A stretch of DNA of 12,161 bases from Chlamydiota bacterium (GTDB taxonomy: Bacteria; Chlamydiota; Chlamydiia; Chlamydiales; Simkaniaceae), in assembly GCA_021772295.1 (NCBI GenBank), contig JAJFMG010000008.1, positions 1-12,161 on the forward strand. The letters run 5' to 3'. Shown here piece after piece: positions 1 to 6,456 of the stretch. The notes beneath the pieces were generated by a model. It saw only the letters and a list, made by a program, of their open reading frames with translations. It had not been told where the DNA came from and made no database searches. The stretch's first letter is position 1; each line of letters opens with the position of its first letter. The translations under genes and the position numbers were made by a program.

Positions 1-2
1 AA

Positions 3-389
3 CAGTATGGCATACCTACCAAGCAGATCACATTGGAAGAATTAGGAGTCCCCAGCTATCCAGAGCTTGTATTTGTTGTAAAAAGTGATTATTTAGATAA
101 ACATGTCCATTTTGCAAGTAGATGGCAAAAGGCAATGCAAAGATCTATTAACTACACCACAAAAAATAGTGAAGAGGCTTTTAGTATTTATCTAAGCTAT
201 CAAAAGGATAAAGGGCATCAAACCAAAATTTGGGAGAAAAAATCCTTTTTGAAAACTCTTGATTTGTATGCAAAAAGCCAGAGTTTCGAGTCAAAAAGAA
301 TAGAGGCGCTTTATGCATGGATGCTTCAAAAAGAAATCATCAAACCATTCAACTGGAAAAACCATTTCAAAGCTTTGCGCAGCGATTAA
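3..389 (+). CDS. ABC transporter substrate-binding protein, NMT1/ThiY-like (C-terminal part)
   Basis: The reading frame is open from the left edge and ends with TAA at 387-389, so only the last 128 residues are seen. The segment EELGVPSYPELVFVV resembles the stretch found in NMT1/THI5-like periplasmic binding proteins such as ThiY, which deliver pyrimidine precursors of thiamine to an ABC permease. After it comes a helical, Lys-rich tail (bases about 90-380) of the kind that forms the C-terminal helices of these proteins. No signal peptide or lipobox can be judged because the N-terminus lies outside the window. Its last 23 bases overlap the 3' end of aroC on the opposite strand, so the two transcripts converge. 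The ligand is not readable from this fragment; other NMT1-like substrates (sulfonates, riboflavin or pyrimidine analogues) remain possible. The family call is moderately secure and the substrate is not. Confidence 0.6.
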   Translation, partial: QYGIPTKQITLEELGVPSYPELVFVVKSDYLDKHVHFASRWQKAMQRSINYTTKNSEEAFSIYLSYQKDKGHQTKIWEKKSFLKTLDLYAKSQSFESKRIEALYAWMLQKEIIKPFNWKNHFKALRSD

Positions 390-1467
390 CTAAAAGCGCA
401 TCTACTAAACAAAGGGCGCACATTGCCTCCACAATAGGAACTGCTCGAATGGTAACGCAGGGGTCATGGCGAGATCCCTTTGGAAGTTCAAAAGTTGCTT
501 TTTCTTTTTTAGTGGAGAGTGTTTCTTGTTTTTTCTCAATACTTGATGTGGGTTTAAATGCTACCTTGAAATTTAGCGGCATTCCATTTGAAATCCCACC
601 AAGAATTCCACCTGCAAAATTTGTTTTCGTTCTGACAGCCCCATTTTCATCTCTGATAAAAGCGTCATTATGCAGTGAACCTTTCATTGTAGATCCCAAA
701 AAACCAGAACCCATTTCAAAGCCTTTAGTTGCTGGAATGCTCATCATGGCTTTTGCTAAATTAGCTTCTAATTTTTCATATACTGGATCCCCAAGTCCAA
801 CGGGCATTTTTGATGTTAGAGTCTGAATAACACCACCAAGTGAGTCGTGATCTTTTTTTGCGAGATCAATGGCATCCATCATTTGTTTGGCAGCGCTTGT
901 ATCTGGACAAAAAATTGGGCTTTTCTCAGTGGCATCTTGAAGAGATGCTAATGGAGTTTCTATTGCTTTGCTACCAAGGCTTGTTGTACCAATTGAATGG
1001 ATAAAGGAGCAAATTTCAATATCAAAATATTTGAGGATTTTTTTTGCAATAGCACCTGCAGCTACTCTACATGCAGTTTCTCTAGCTGATGACCTTCCAC
1101 CACCTCGATAATCAAAAATTCCATATTTTTCTAAATAGGTGTAGTTAGCATGACCTGGGCGATAAAGATTTTTAATAGGTTCATATTTGGATGAATCTAC
1201 ATTTTGATTGTAGATGATAATGGAAATAGGAGCGCCAGTTGTTTTTCCTTCAAAGACACCTGATAAAATTTCAGCAACATCAGATTCTTTTCGAGGGGAT
1301 GTAAAAGGGGTTTTTCCCGCTTGCCTTTTAAGAAGTTCATGATTGATATCATCACTCGATATTGCAAGGCCAGCTGGGCATCCATCAATGACGACGCCGA
1401 TTGCTTTGCCATGGGATTCACCCCAAGTAGTAATGCGAAACAGATTTCCAAAAGAGTTATTTGCCAT
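367..1467 (-). CDS. aroC: Chorismate synthase
   Basis: Converts 5-enolpyruvylshikimate-3-phosphate to chorismate by 1,4-trans elimination of phosphate, using reduced FMN; cytosolic, last step of the shikimate pathway. The 366 residues match the usual length. Family signatures are visible: GESHG at 16-20, RPGHA at 103-107, RGGGRSSARET at 121-131 and RHDP at 333-336. The start ATG (1465-1467) lies inside aroK with an 11-bp overlap. A GGGAGGAG ribosome site sits about 10 bases upstream, within aroK. It is the last gene of the six-gene operon, and its 3' end overlaps the convergent binding-protein gene by 23 bp, leaving no room for a conventional intergenic terminator. In Chlamydiaceae aroC, as recalled, also follows the shikimate kinase gene. 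Identity is secure. Confidence 0.97.
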   Translation of the reverse strand: MANNSFGNLFRITTWGESHGKAIGVVIDGCPAGLAISSDDINHELLKRQAGKTPFTSPRKESDVAEILSGVFEGKTTGAPISIIIYNQNVDSSKYEPIKNLYRPGHANYTYLEKYGIFDYRGGGRSSARETACRVAAGAIAKKILKYFDIEICSFIHSIGTTSLGSKAIETPLASLQDATEKSPIFCPDTSAAKQMMDAIDLAKKDHDSLGGVIQTLTSKMPVGLGDPVYEKLEANLAKAMMSIPATKGFEMGSGFLGSTMKGSLHNDAFIRDENGAVRTKTNFAGGILGGISNGMPLNFKVAFKPTSSIEKKQETLSTKKEKATFELPKGSRHDPCVTIRAVPIVEAMCALCLVDALLVNRCAKL

Positions 1468-1999
1468 GGTTATTGATCTCCTCCCATTTACTCACTAGTA
1501 GATCAATCACTTCTTGGTCCGTTTTTGAGTCAGTTGTAATTTTATCAGCTGAAATCGTTTCATATACAGGAAGTCTTTCTTGATAGATTCTTTCAAAAGA
1601 ATCATCAGGGCAATCTGGATCTAAAAAAGTAGGCAATGTTTTTTGAGAAAAAATTCTTTTTTTAATGGTTTCTTTAGGTGTATCTAAATAAAGCAAGGTT
1701 CCACTCTCTTCTAGAATTGGAATATTTTTTCGATCAATGACTGCCCCACCACCAAGCGATATAACAGCGCCGTGGATATTTTGAAGAGAGGAGATCACAT
1801 CTCTTTCTAAAGCTCTAAAGGAGGCTTCCCCAATTTTATCATGAATTTGTGGGCATTTGAGTTTTTCATTTGCTTTTACAAAGTACAAATTTTCTAACAG
1901 TTGGTCGGTGTCAAAAAAGGGGACATTTAATTTTTTAGAGAGTTTTACTCCGTAGTACGTTTTTCCACATGCTTTGAATCCAAATAACATAATATTCAT
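1457..1999 (-). CDS. aroK: Shikimate kinase
   Basis: Phosphorylates shikimate at the 3-hydroxyl with ATP, a cytosolic step before EPSP synthase. The 180-residue protein has a P-loop at 7-14 (GFKACGKT), the shikimate-binding Asp pair region FFDTD ending at Asp32, an Arg62 in GEASFR, the GGG turn at 83-85 and RLPVYE with Arg142. These correspond to the nucleotide- and shikimate-binding residues of the family. The start ATG overlaps the aroA stop as ATGA (1996-1999), and AAGGAG in the aroA tail serves as ribosome site, which implies translational coupling. It could be named aroL as in Chlamydia; the two names cover the same reaction, so aroK is used loosely. Residues 38-56 form a slightly longer insert before the GEASFR motif. 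Confidence 0.95.
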   Translation of the reverse strand: MNIMLFGFKACGKTYYGVKLSKKLNVPFFDTDQLLENLYFVKANEKLKCPQIHDKIGEASFRALERDVISSLQNIHGAVISLGGGAVIDRKNIPILEESGTLLYLDTPKETIKKRIFSQKTLPTFLDPDCPDDSFERIYQERLPVYETISADKITTDSKTDQEVIDLLVSKWEEINNHGK

Positions 2000-3291
2000 G
2001 GCAGCTCCTTAATCGGTGATCCAATTTGTTGTAAATCCTTCACAAAGCTTGGATATGTTTTTTCTATCATACGACAGTTTTCAATGGTAGTAGAACCCTT
2101 TGCAAAATGCGCAGCAATGCTTAGCGACATAATAATGCGGTGATCATCATAGCTGTTGAGCTTTTGACCGATCAAATTTGAGTGCGATGCAATTAACCCA
2201 TCTTTTCTTTCTTCAATATTTGCCCCCATCTTTGTAAGCTCTTTGCAGATGGAACTTATTCGATCAGATTCCTTCTCCCTTGCAATATGAGCATTTACCA
2301 AGTGAGTTGTCCCCTTCGCAAAGCATCCCATTACAGCCAAAATTGGAAGCGCATCAATGCATTCATTCATATCAATCTCGATTCCATGTAATTCACAATC
2401 GCCATATATAGTGATAGCTTTCTCTTTGTCATGAATTTCTATATGCGCTCCCATTTCTTGCAAGATAGGTATAATTTTTTTATCACCTTGGACTTCATTT
2501 AAATCTACATTTTCGATTCGAAGAGTAGATTTTGTTACTATCGCTGCGCAAAGAGGAAACGAAAGGGAGCTTAAATCTCCTGGAACGTGGTAGTTAAATC
2601 CCTTATAACTCGCATTTCCATACATTTCATATTGCTTATAATTATTATTGGAATAGGGAATATTGAGTTTATCAAACCAAGATAATGTCAGATCAATCCA
2701 AGGCATCTCTCCAGGATTTTCGACATGTAGTATTGTTCTCTCTTTTGCAAATGCTCCCGCAATTAAAAGACCTGACACAGGTTGAGAGTCTTTGCCGCAG
2801 ATGCAAGCCTTGCCTTCCTTAAGGGGGCCTTTGATAATGATTGGAGCATAGTTATCCAGCTTACTTGATGTTGCAAAGGCGCCATACATTCGAAGGCCGT
2901 CTAGGAGTGGCTTTACAGGTCTTCTCGTTCGTATGGAATGATCGCCTGTTAAAATAGTATAACTGGGAAGAAGCCCCGCTAAGGCTCCAATAAAGCGAAG
3001 CACTTGTCCCGAGTTTTTGCAGTCAATAACATCATCTGCTACTTGGAGATTTCCCGATACGCCCTCGATTGTTATTGCATTGCCAATTTTTGCAACTGTA
3101 GCGCCTAGCTTGGAAATAGCATCCAGCATGGCATAAGTGTCTGGAGACTCAAGAGGATGTGTAATAGTGGATGAACCCTTCGCCAGAAGAGCAAACACTA
3201 ACGCTCTTAGTGTTTGAGATTTAGAAGGAGGAATAGATAACTTTCCATGTAAGGAAATTACATCTGGAGAATTAATTTGAATATGGCTCAT
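1996..3291 (-). CDS. aroA: 3-phosphoshikimate 1-carboxyvinyltransferase (EPSP synthase)
   Basis: Joins phosphoenolpyruvate to shikimate-3-phosphate to give EPSP; cytosolic. The 431-residue length is normal. Visible landmarks are PPSKSQTLRA at 21-30 (Lys24, Arg29), NSGQVLRF at 93-100, TGDHSIRTRRP at 115-125, SQPVSG at 169-174, GDLSS at 238-242, the catalytic-region Asp313, REKESDR at 338-344 and DDHR at 382-385. The NSG loop has Gln96 and Phe100 where Escherichia coli has Thr97 and Pro101, two positions known to affect glyphosate binding, so PEP-site behaviour may differ. The ATG overlaps the aroB stop by 4 bp, with GGAG inside aroB as ribosome site. It is the fourth gene of the operon. Identity is secure; inhibitor response is inference. 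Confidence 0.96.
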   Translation of the reverse strand: MSHIQINSPDVISLHGKLSIPPSKSQTLRALVFALLAKGSSTITHPLESPDTYAMLDAISKLGATVAKIGNAITIEGVSGNLQVADDVIDCKNSGQVLRFIGALAGLLPSYTILTGDHSIRTRRPVKPLLDGLRMYGAFATSSKLDNYAPIIIKGPLKEGKACICGKDSQPVSGLLIAGAFAKERTILHVENPGEMPWIDLTLSWFDKLNIPYSNNNYKQYEMYGNASYKGFNYHVPGDLSSLSFPLCAAIVTKSTLRIENVDLNEVQGDKKIIPILQEMGAHIEIHDKEKAITIYGDCELHGIEIDMNECIDALPILAVMGCFAKGTTHLVNAHIAREKESDRISSICKELTKMGANIEERKDGLIASHSNLIGQKLNSYDDHRIIMSLSIAAHFAKGSTTIENCRMIEKTYPSFVKDLQQIGSPIKELP

Positions 3292-4379
3292 GATAACTCC
3301 TTAAACTCATCTTTCATCCAGTTAAGTACTGTTTCCATGGTAGATATTAAGATTGGAACTGCATAAGTTTTTTCTTTATGATAGCAAGAGCCAATGCCAG
3401 ATAGTAAGACACAAGCGAGTCCGTTACTTGCTTTTTTATCTTTTTGTAATAATTTAAGATATGCGTCGATAGAGATGTTTTTTGGTAAAAGAAGCGGATA
3501 TTTGTAATTTTTGATTAAAGCATAAATACGATCAAAATCAGTTTGTGAAATACGCCCTTCAAGTAAACTTAAACGACTTTCCACGATCATTCCAATTGCA
3601 ATTGCTTCGCCATGCGAAATAGCATAGTTCGAGCACGACTCGATAACATGTCCTATGGTATGACCAAAGTTTAAAATGTTGCGAAGACCAGTATCGAATG
3701 GATCCTTTTCAATTACATGTAGTTTTATCTGCAAACTTTTTTGAATGAGATTTTCCAAAAAAATGGGATCGTTTTTAGAAAAGAGATTTTTTTCGATTTC
3801 GAAAAATAACTCCTTATCCCAAATCAAGCCATATTTGATGATCTCTGCCATTCCCATTAGTAATTCATGACTTGATAAACTTTGTAAAAATCCAGAATAG
3901 ATAGCAATTTCTTTTGCTGGATAAAAACTGCCGATATAATTTTTGGAGTTTTGGAAATTAACACCTGTTTTTCCACCAAGGCATGCATCGACCATTGCAA
4001 GAAGAGTTGTTGGGATAGAGATAAAAGGGAGGCCTCTTTGGTATGTTGCGGCAACAAAACCTGCCATGTCGAGAGTAACCCCACCACCAATGCCTATAAT
4101 CACTGTGTCTTTGTTACAATGGTTCTTAAAAAGATCCTGATAGATTGTTAGCGCAGTTGTAAGGTTTTTTTCTGCGTCGTTGGCATCTACCTCTATCAAT
4201 TGAAACTTAAGATTTGCAAAGACTTGATGCAGTTGCTGCTCAAATAGTTTCCAGACGTTTTTGTCTACAATCATGGCAACGGATTTGCCATGATTTTTTA
4301 CAATTGAGCGCAAAGACTGATCCAATGTAGATAAAAAGAAGATTTTAGTTTCCCATTTTATAGAGAGATCAAGTTTCAT
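3288..4379 (-). CDS. aroB: 3-dehydroquinate synthase
   Basis: Cyclises DAHP to 3-dehydroquinate with NAD+ and a divalent metal, the second step of the shikimate pathway. The 363 residues carry the nucleotide-binding GIGGGVTLD at 96-104, the substrate-binding DACLGGKTGVN at 131-141, and three likely metal ligands: Glu179 in GMAEIIKYG, His240 in NFGHTIGH and His256 in HGEA. Length and motif spacing match AroB. It overlaps pheA upstream and aroA downstream by 4 bp each, and GAGGGA just before the ATG is a good ribosome site, placing it in the middle of the coupled operon. In Chlamydiaceae, as recalled, aroB lies after aroC and before aroDE, so its position here, upstream of aroA, is a rearrangement. 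Identity is secure. Confidence 0.97.
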   Translation of the reverse strand: MKLDLSIKWETKIFFLSTLDQSLRSIVKNHGKSVAMIVDKNVWKLFEQQLHQVFANLKFQLIEVDANDAEKNLTTALTIYQDLFKNHCNKDTVIIGIGGGVTLDMAGFVAATYQRGLPFISIPTTLLAMVDACLGGKTGVNFQNSKNYIGSFYPAKEIAIYSGFLQSLSSHELLMGMAEIIKYGLIWDKELFFEIEKNLFSKNDPIFLENLIQKSLQIKLHVIEKDPFDTGLRNILNFGHTIGHVIESCSNYAISHGEAIAIGMIVESRLSLLEGRISQTDFDRIYALIKNYKYPLLLPKNISIDAYLKLLQKDKKASNGLACVLLSGIGSCYHKEKTYAVPILISTMETVLNWMKDEFKELS

Positions 4380-5188
4380 TTTTCCCTCTTTCTTCTCGCT
4401 CTTGGATAAGAGCCCAAAATCTGTAACTTTCCGAAAGACTTAAGATTTTCAAGATAGGATTGCAGATTTTGATTGGAAAGGTGGCAATCGATGTCGATTA
4501 CATATAACGGATGATCAGTACAGACTAAGTGACCAATTTGAGATAGTCTGAGTTGTTCTTTTTTGGCGAGTTCGTTTAATTCTGTCTCAAAGTTTTTTTC
4601 TTTGTCATGGAAAAAAAGAATAGTTGTTTTATCATATTCCGTGGGGACTCTTCCCTGTTTTCCGATCATGATAAATCTAGTTTGATTGGTATCTACATCT
4701 TCCATGTTCTCAACAAGAATTGGAAGAGAATAAATACGGGAAGACATAGAGGGGATAATGGCGAGAAGATTGGGATCTCTTCTTTCATTTAAGATGACAG
4801 CAGACTCCGCGTTTGATCTCGTTTCTATGATTGAACAATTTGGGCAATGCTTAGCAATATTTTTTTGACATTGCTCATACGAAATAGGATGTACAAGTAA
4901 CTGCGTGCCGTCTTCAATGTTACCAAAGCCGGAGAGATGATGAGAAATCGTCTGATAGGTTTCATCTACGATATAATAGGGAGTATCAATCAAACTGCAA
5001 ACCGTATCTTTAATAAAACTTGTAGTGGAGTTTTTGAAGGGAACAACTGCAAAATCTATATCTGGACTTTTTAGTCTTGTAAATACTTGAGCAATACTTT
5101 CTTCAAAAACAATCTCATCTGTAGGATTGAAAATGCGACATGCTAAGTGGGAAAAAGTGCCCTCTGGCCCGAGTGTTGCTGTTTTCAT
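4376..5188 (-). CDS. pheA: Prephenate dehydratase with degenerate ACT domain
   Basis: Decarboxylates and dehydrates prephenate to phenylpyruvate, the committed step to phenylalanine. The 270-residue protein is monofunctional, without a fused mutase. The catalytic domain (about 1-178) shows GPEGTFS at 7-13, Asn53-Ser54, ISHHLSG at 81-87 and the catalytic TRF at 170-172. The usual ENS/ENT motif reads Lys52-Asn53-Ser54. The C-terminal ACT domain (about 188-263) keeps its fold-like pattern and the closing LGSYPR. Its two phenylalanine-binding signatures are not recognisable: the GAL(V) site reads KNFET and the ESRP site reads GHLV at 219-222. Feedback inhibition may therefore be lost or altered (inference). 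The gene overlaps the chorismate mutase stop and the aroB start by 4 bp on each side. Family is secure; full activity is slightly uncertain because of Lys52. Confidence 0.9.
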   Translation of the reverse strand: MKTATLGPEGTFSHLACRIFNPTDEIVFEESIAQVFTRLKSPDIDFAVVPFKNSTTSFIKDTVCSLIDTPYYIVDETYQTISHHLSGFGNIEDGTQLLVHPISYEQCQKNIAKHCPNCSIIETRSNAESAVILNERRDPNLLAIIPSMSSRIYSLPILVENMEDVDTNQTRFIMIGKQGRVPTEYDKTTILFFHDKEKNFETELNELAKKEQLRLSQIGHLVCTDHPLYVIDIDCHLSNQNLQSYLENLKSFGKLQILGSYPRARRKREK

Positions 5189-5460
5189 AACTTCTTTTCT
5201 TGGGCCATAATTTCTCTCGTATAGGAAATAAATAAGTGAATGATTTTTTCCATAATTGTTGGATCAAGTCCGAGTTCAAGTGCTTTTTGATGAATTGCTT
5301 TAGCTATTAAATCTTCTCTTGTTTGATCAAGAACGGCAAGGTTTTTCTCTTTTTTGATTTTTGCTATTTCTCTAGCCACATCTAGTCTTTGTTTGAAAAG
5401 CTCTAAGAGCTTTGCATTAATTGTATCAATCTCTTGTCTGCAATCTTCTATGCTTCTCAT
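5185..5460 (-). CDS. aroQ: Cytosolic chorismate mutase, AroQ class
   Basis: Rearranges chorismate to prephenate, feeding both PheA and the divergently encoded TyrA. The 91-residue all-helical protein follows the AroQ-alpha pattern. Arg8 (CRQEID), Arg25 (KQRL), Lys36, Asp45, Arg48 and Glu49 align by eye with R11, R28, K39, D48, R51 and E52 of the E. coli mutase domain. The late Ser84/Gln88 pair appears as Thr and Met in YTREIM, so the catalytic Gln may be missing. A start nine codons upstream (5487) is also in frame, but it falls inside the probable -10 box, and GGGAG lies five bases before the 5460 ATG, so 5460 is preferred. It is the first gene of the operon and overlaps pheA by 4 bp, like a split P-protein. 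The symbol is a class name; other databases may use pheA1 or similar. Confidence 0.9.
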   Translation of the reverse strand: MRSIEDCRQEIDTINAKLLELFKQRLDVAREIAKIKKEKNLAVLDQTREDLIAKAIHQKALELGLDPTIMEKIIHLFISYTREIMAQEKKL

Positions 5461-5465
5461 AACAA

Positions 5466-5470
5466 CTCCC
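5466..5470 (-). promoter_or_regulatory. Ribosome binding site fixing the chorismate mutase start
   Basis: On the minus strand GGGAG precedes the ATG at 5458-5460 by five bases (TTGTT). No comparable site precedes the in-frame ATG at 5485-5487, so this site decides the start of the operon's first gene. Confidence 0.65.
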
Positions 5471-5482
5471 TCATTTTTACTT

Positions 5483-5512
5483 TTCATACTATAATTTTGA
5501 AATCTTTGACAA
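5483..5512 (-). promoter_or_regulatory. Candidate sigma70-type promoter of the aro operon
   Basis: Read on the minus strand, TTGTCA (5507-5512) and TATGAA (5483-5488) are separated by 18 bases; the first matches the -35 consensus at 5 of 6 positions and the second the -10 at 4 of 6. Transcription would begin near 5476, leaving a short leader of about 16 bases that holds GGGAG and then the ATG at 5460. It is a consensus match by eye only, and a nearby TATAGT at shorter spacing is an alternative -10. Confidence 0.45.
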
Positions 5513-5561
5513 GGCTTGTAAATTGTTACGTGAATAAATCATATTTTCTGATGGGATATTC

Positions 5562-5590
5562 TTGAGTTAAAGCGCTTTTAGATGTATCAA
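5562..5590 (+). promoter_or_regulatory. Candidate promoter of tyrA-aroDE, with palindrome in the spacer
   Basis: TTGAGT (5562-5567) and TATCAA (5585-5590) stand 17 bases apart, each matching 4 of 6 consensus bases, and would start transcription near 5597, about 23 bases before the tyrA start. The spacer contains the perfect 10-base palindrome AAAGCGCTTT (5569-5578), which could be an operator half-seen, or chance. It faces away from the operon promoter, so the roughly 160-bp gap can drive both arms of the aromatic cluster. Confidence 0.4.
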
Positions 5591-5619
5591 AAAGAAAAGT
5601 ATCAAATCAGGTTAGCTTC

Positions 5620-6456
5620 TTGCAAAATAAGATTCTTGGGATTATTGGCGGAGATGGAAAGATGGGAAAAGTCTTTTCAAAAGCCTTTGCCCCTTTTTTT
5701 AAAGAGATAATCACATCATCTATCGGAAGTAGTCTCACAAATATCGAAATTGTAAAGAGATCACAGATTGTTTTACTTGCGGTTCCAATTGACGCGATTG
5801 AAACCGTTCTTACAGAAATCTTGTCATATCTAACAGAAAATCAACTTCTTTTGGATATTACCTCTATCAAAGAGGAGCCTTGTCATTTGATGGCAAAAAC
5901 AAAAGCCTATGTAATAGGACTGCATCCTATGTTTGGTCCAAATGTTGCAACTCTCAAAAGTCAAACAGTAGCTCTTTGTCCAATTAGACCAGGCAAGTTC
6001 TTAACCCCTCTTCAAGAAATTTGTAGTCAACTTCAAATGAATGTCATTGAAATTACTCCAGAAAAACATGACCAGATGATGGCTTATATCCAGTGTTTGA
6101 CACACTTTACAAATATAGTATTTGTAAATGCATTAGAAGCATCAGGCATGCAAATTGATGATTTATTGCCATTTGCAAGTCCTGTTTTTTTGATGCAACT
6201 TCAAATATCGACAAGGGTATTATCTCAAGATGGTACGCTGTATCAAGAAATGCAAATGAGAAACCCCTATTTTACAAAAGTGCTAGAAAAATTGATAAGC
6301 GAAGTGCAATCTCTTTCTGAGATGATTACCTCTCAAAATCGAAGTGAATTTATGCAAGTTTTTTCGAAAGGGTCCTTATTTGTAGATGCTTTGAAAATTG
6401 ATGCAAAAATGGCAACTGACAACTTTATTGCGTCACTAAAACAAAGGAAGTCCTGA
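5620..6456 (+). CDS. tyrA: Prephenate dehydrogenase
   Basis: Oxidatively decarboxylates prephenate to 4-hydroxyphenylpyruvate with NAD(P)+, the tyrosine branch. The 278 residues start with a Rossmann fingerprint GIIGGDGKMG (7-16). GLHPMFGP at 100-107 contains the likely catalytic His102, and a C-terminal helical dimerisation domain includes YIQCLTHF (156-163) and FASPVF (185-190). The sequence is strikingly like the dehydrogenase half of the enteric T-protein, but the mutase half is absent, encoded instead as a separate gene on the opposite strand. The start is a TTG placed just before the Rossmann strand; no ATG or GTG exists between it and the upstream in-frame stop at 5563, and the ribosome site is weak. 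It overlaps aroDE by 1 bp (TGATG). Prephenate rather than arogenate use is inferred from the T-protein-like motifs. Confidence 0.93.
   Translation: MQNKILGIIGGDGKMGKVFSKAFAPFFKEIITSSIGSSLTNIEIVKRSQIVLLAVPIDAIETVLTEILSYLTENQLLLDITSIKEEPCHLMAKTKAYVIGLHPMFGPNVATLKSQTVALCPIRPGKFLTPLQEICSQLQMNVIEITPEKHDQMMAYIQCLTHFTNIVFVNALEASGMQIDDLLPFASPVFLMQLQISTRVLSQDGTLYQEMQMRNPYFTKVLEKLISEVQSLSEMITSQNRSEFMQVFSKGSLFVDALKIDAKMATDNFIASLKQRKS

Noticed and set aside
317..826. A 169-codon plus-strand open frame
   Set aside because: It runs antisense to aroC, which has all its catalytic motifs; no ribosome site or recognisable domain supports the antisense frame.
5461..5487. Nine-codon extension of the cytosolic chorismate mutase
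   Set aside because: The ATG at 5487 falls in the likely -10 box and has no ribosome site, whereas GGGAG precedes the ATG at 5460.
5515..5535. A TyrR-like box in the divergent promoter region
   Set aside because: TGTAAA is followed by TTGTTACG, which does not give the required spacing or second half of a TyrR site.
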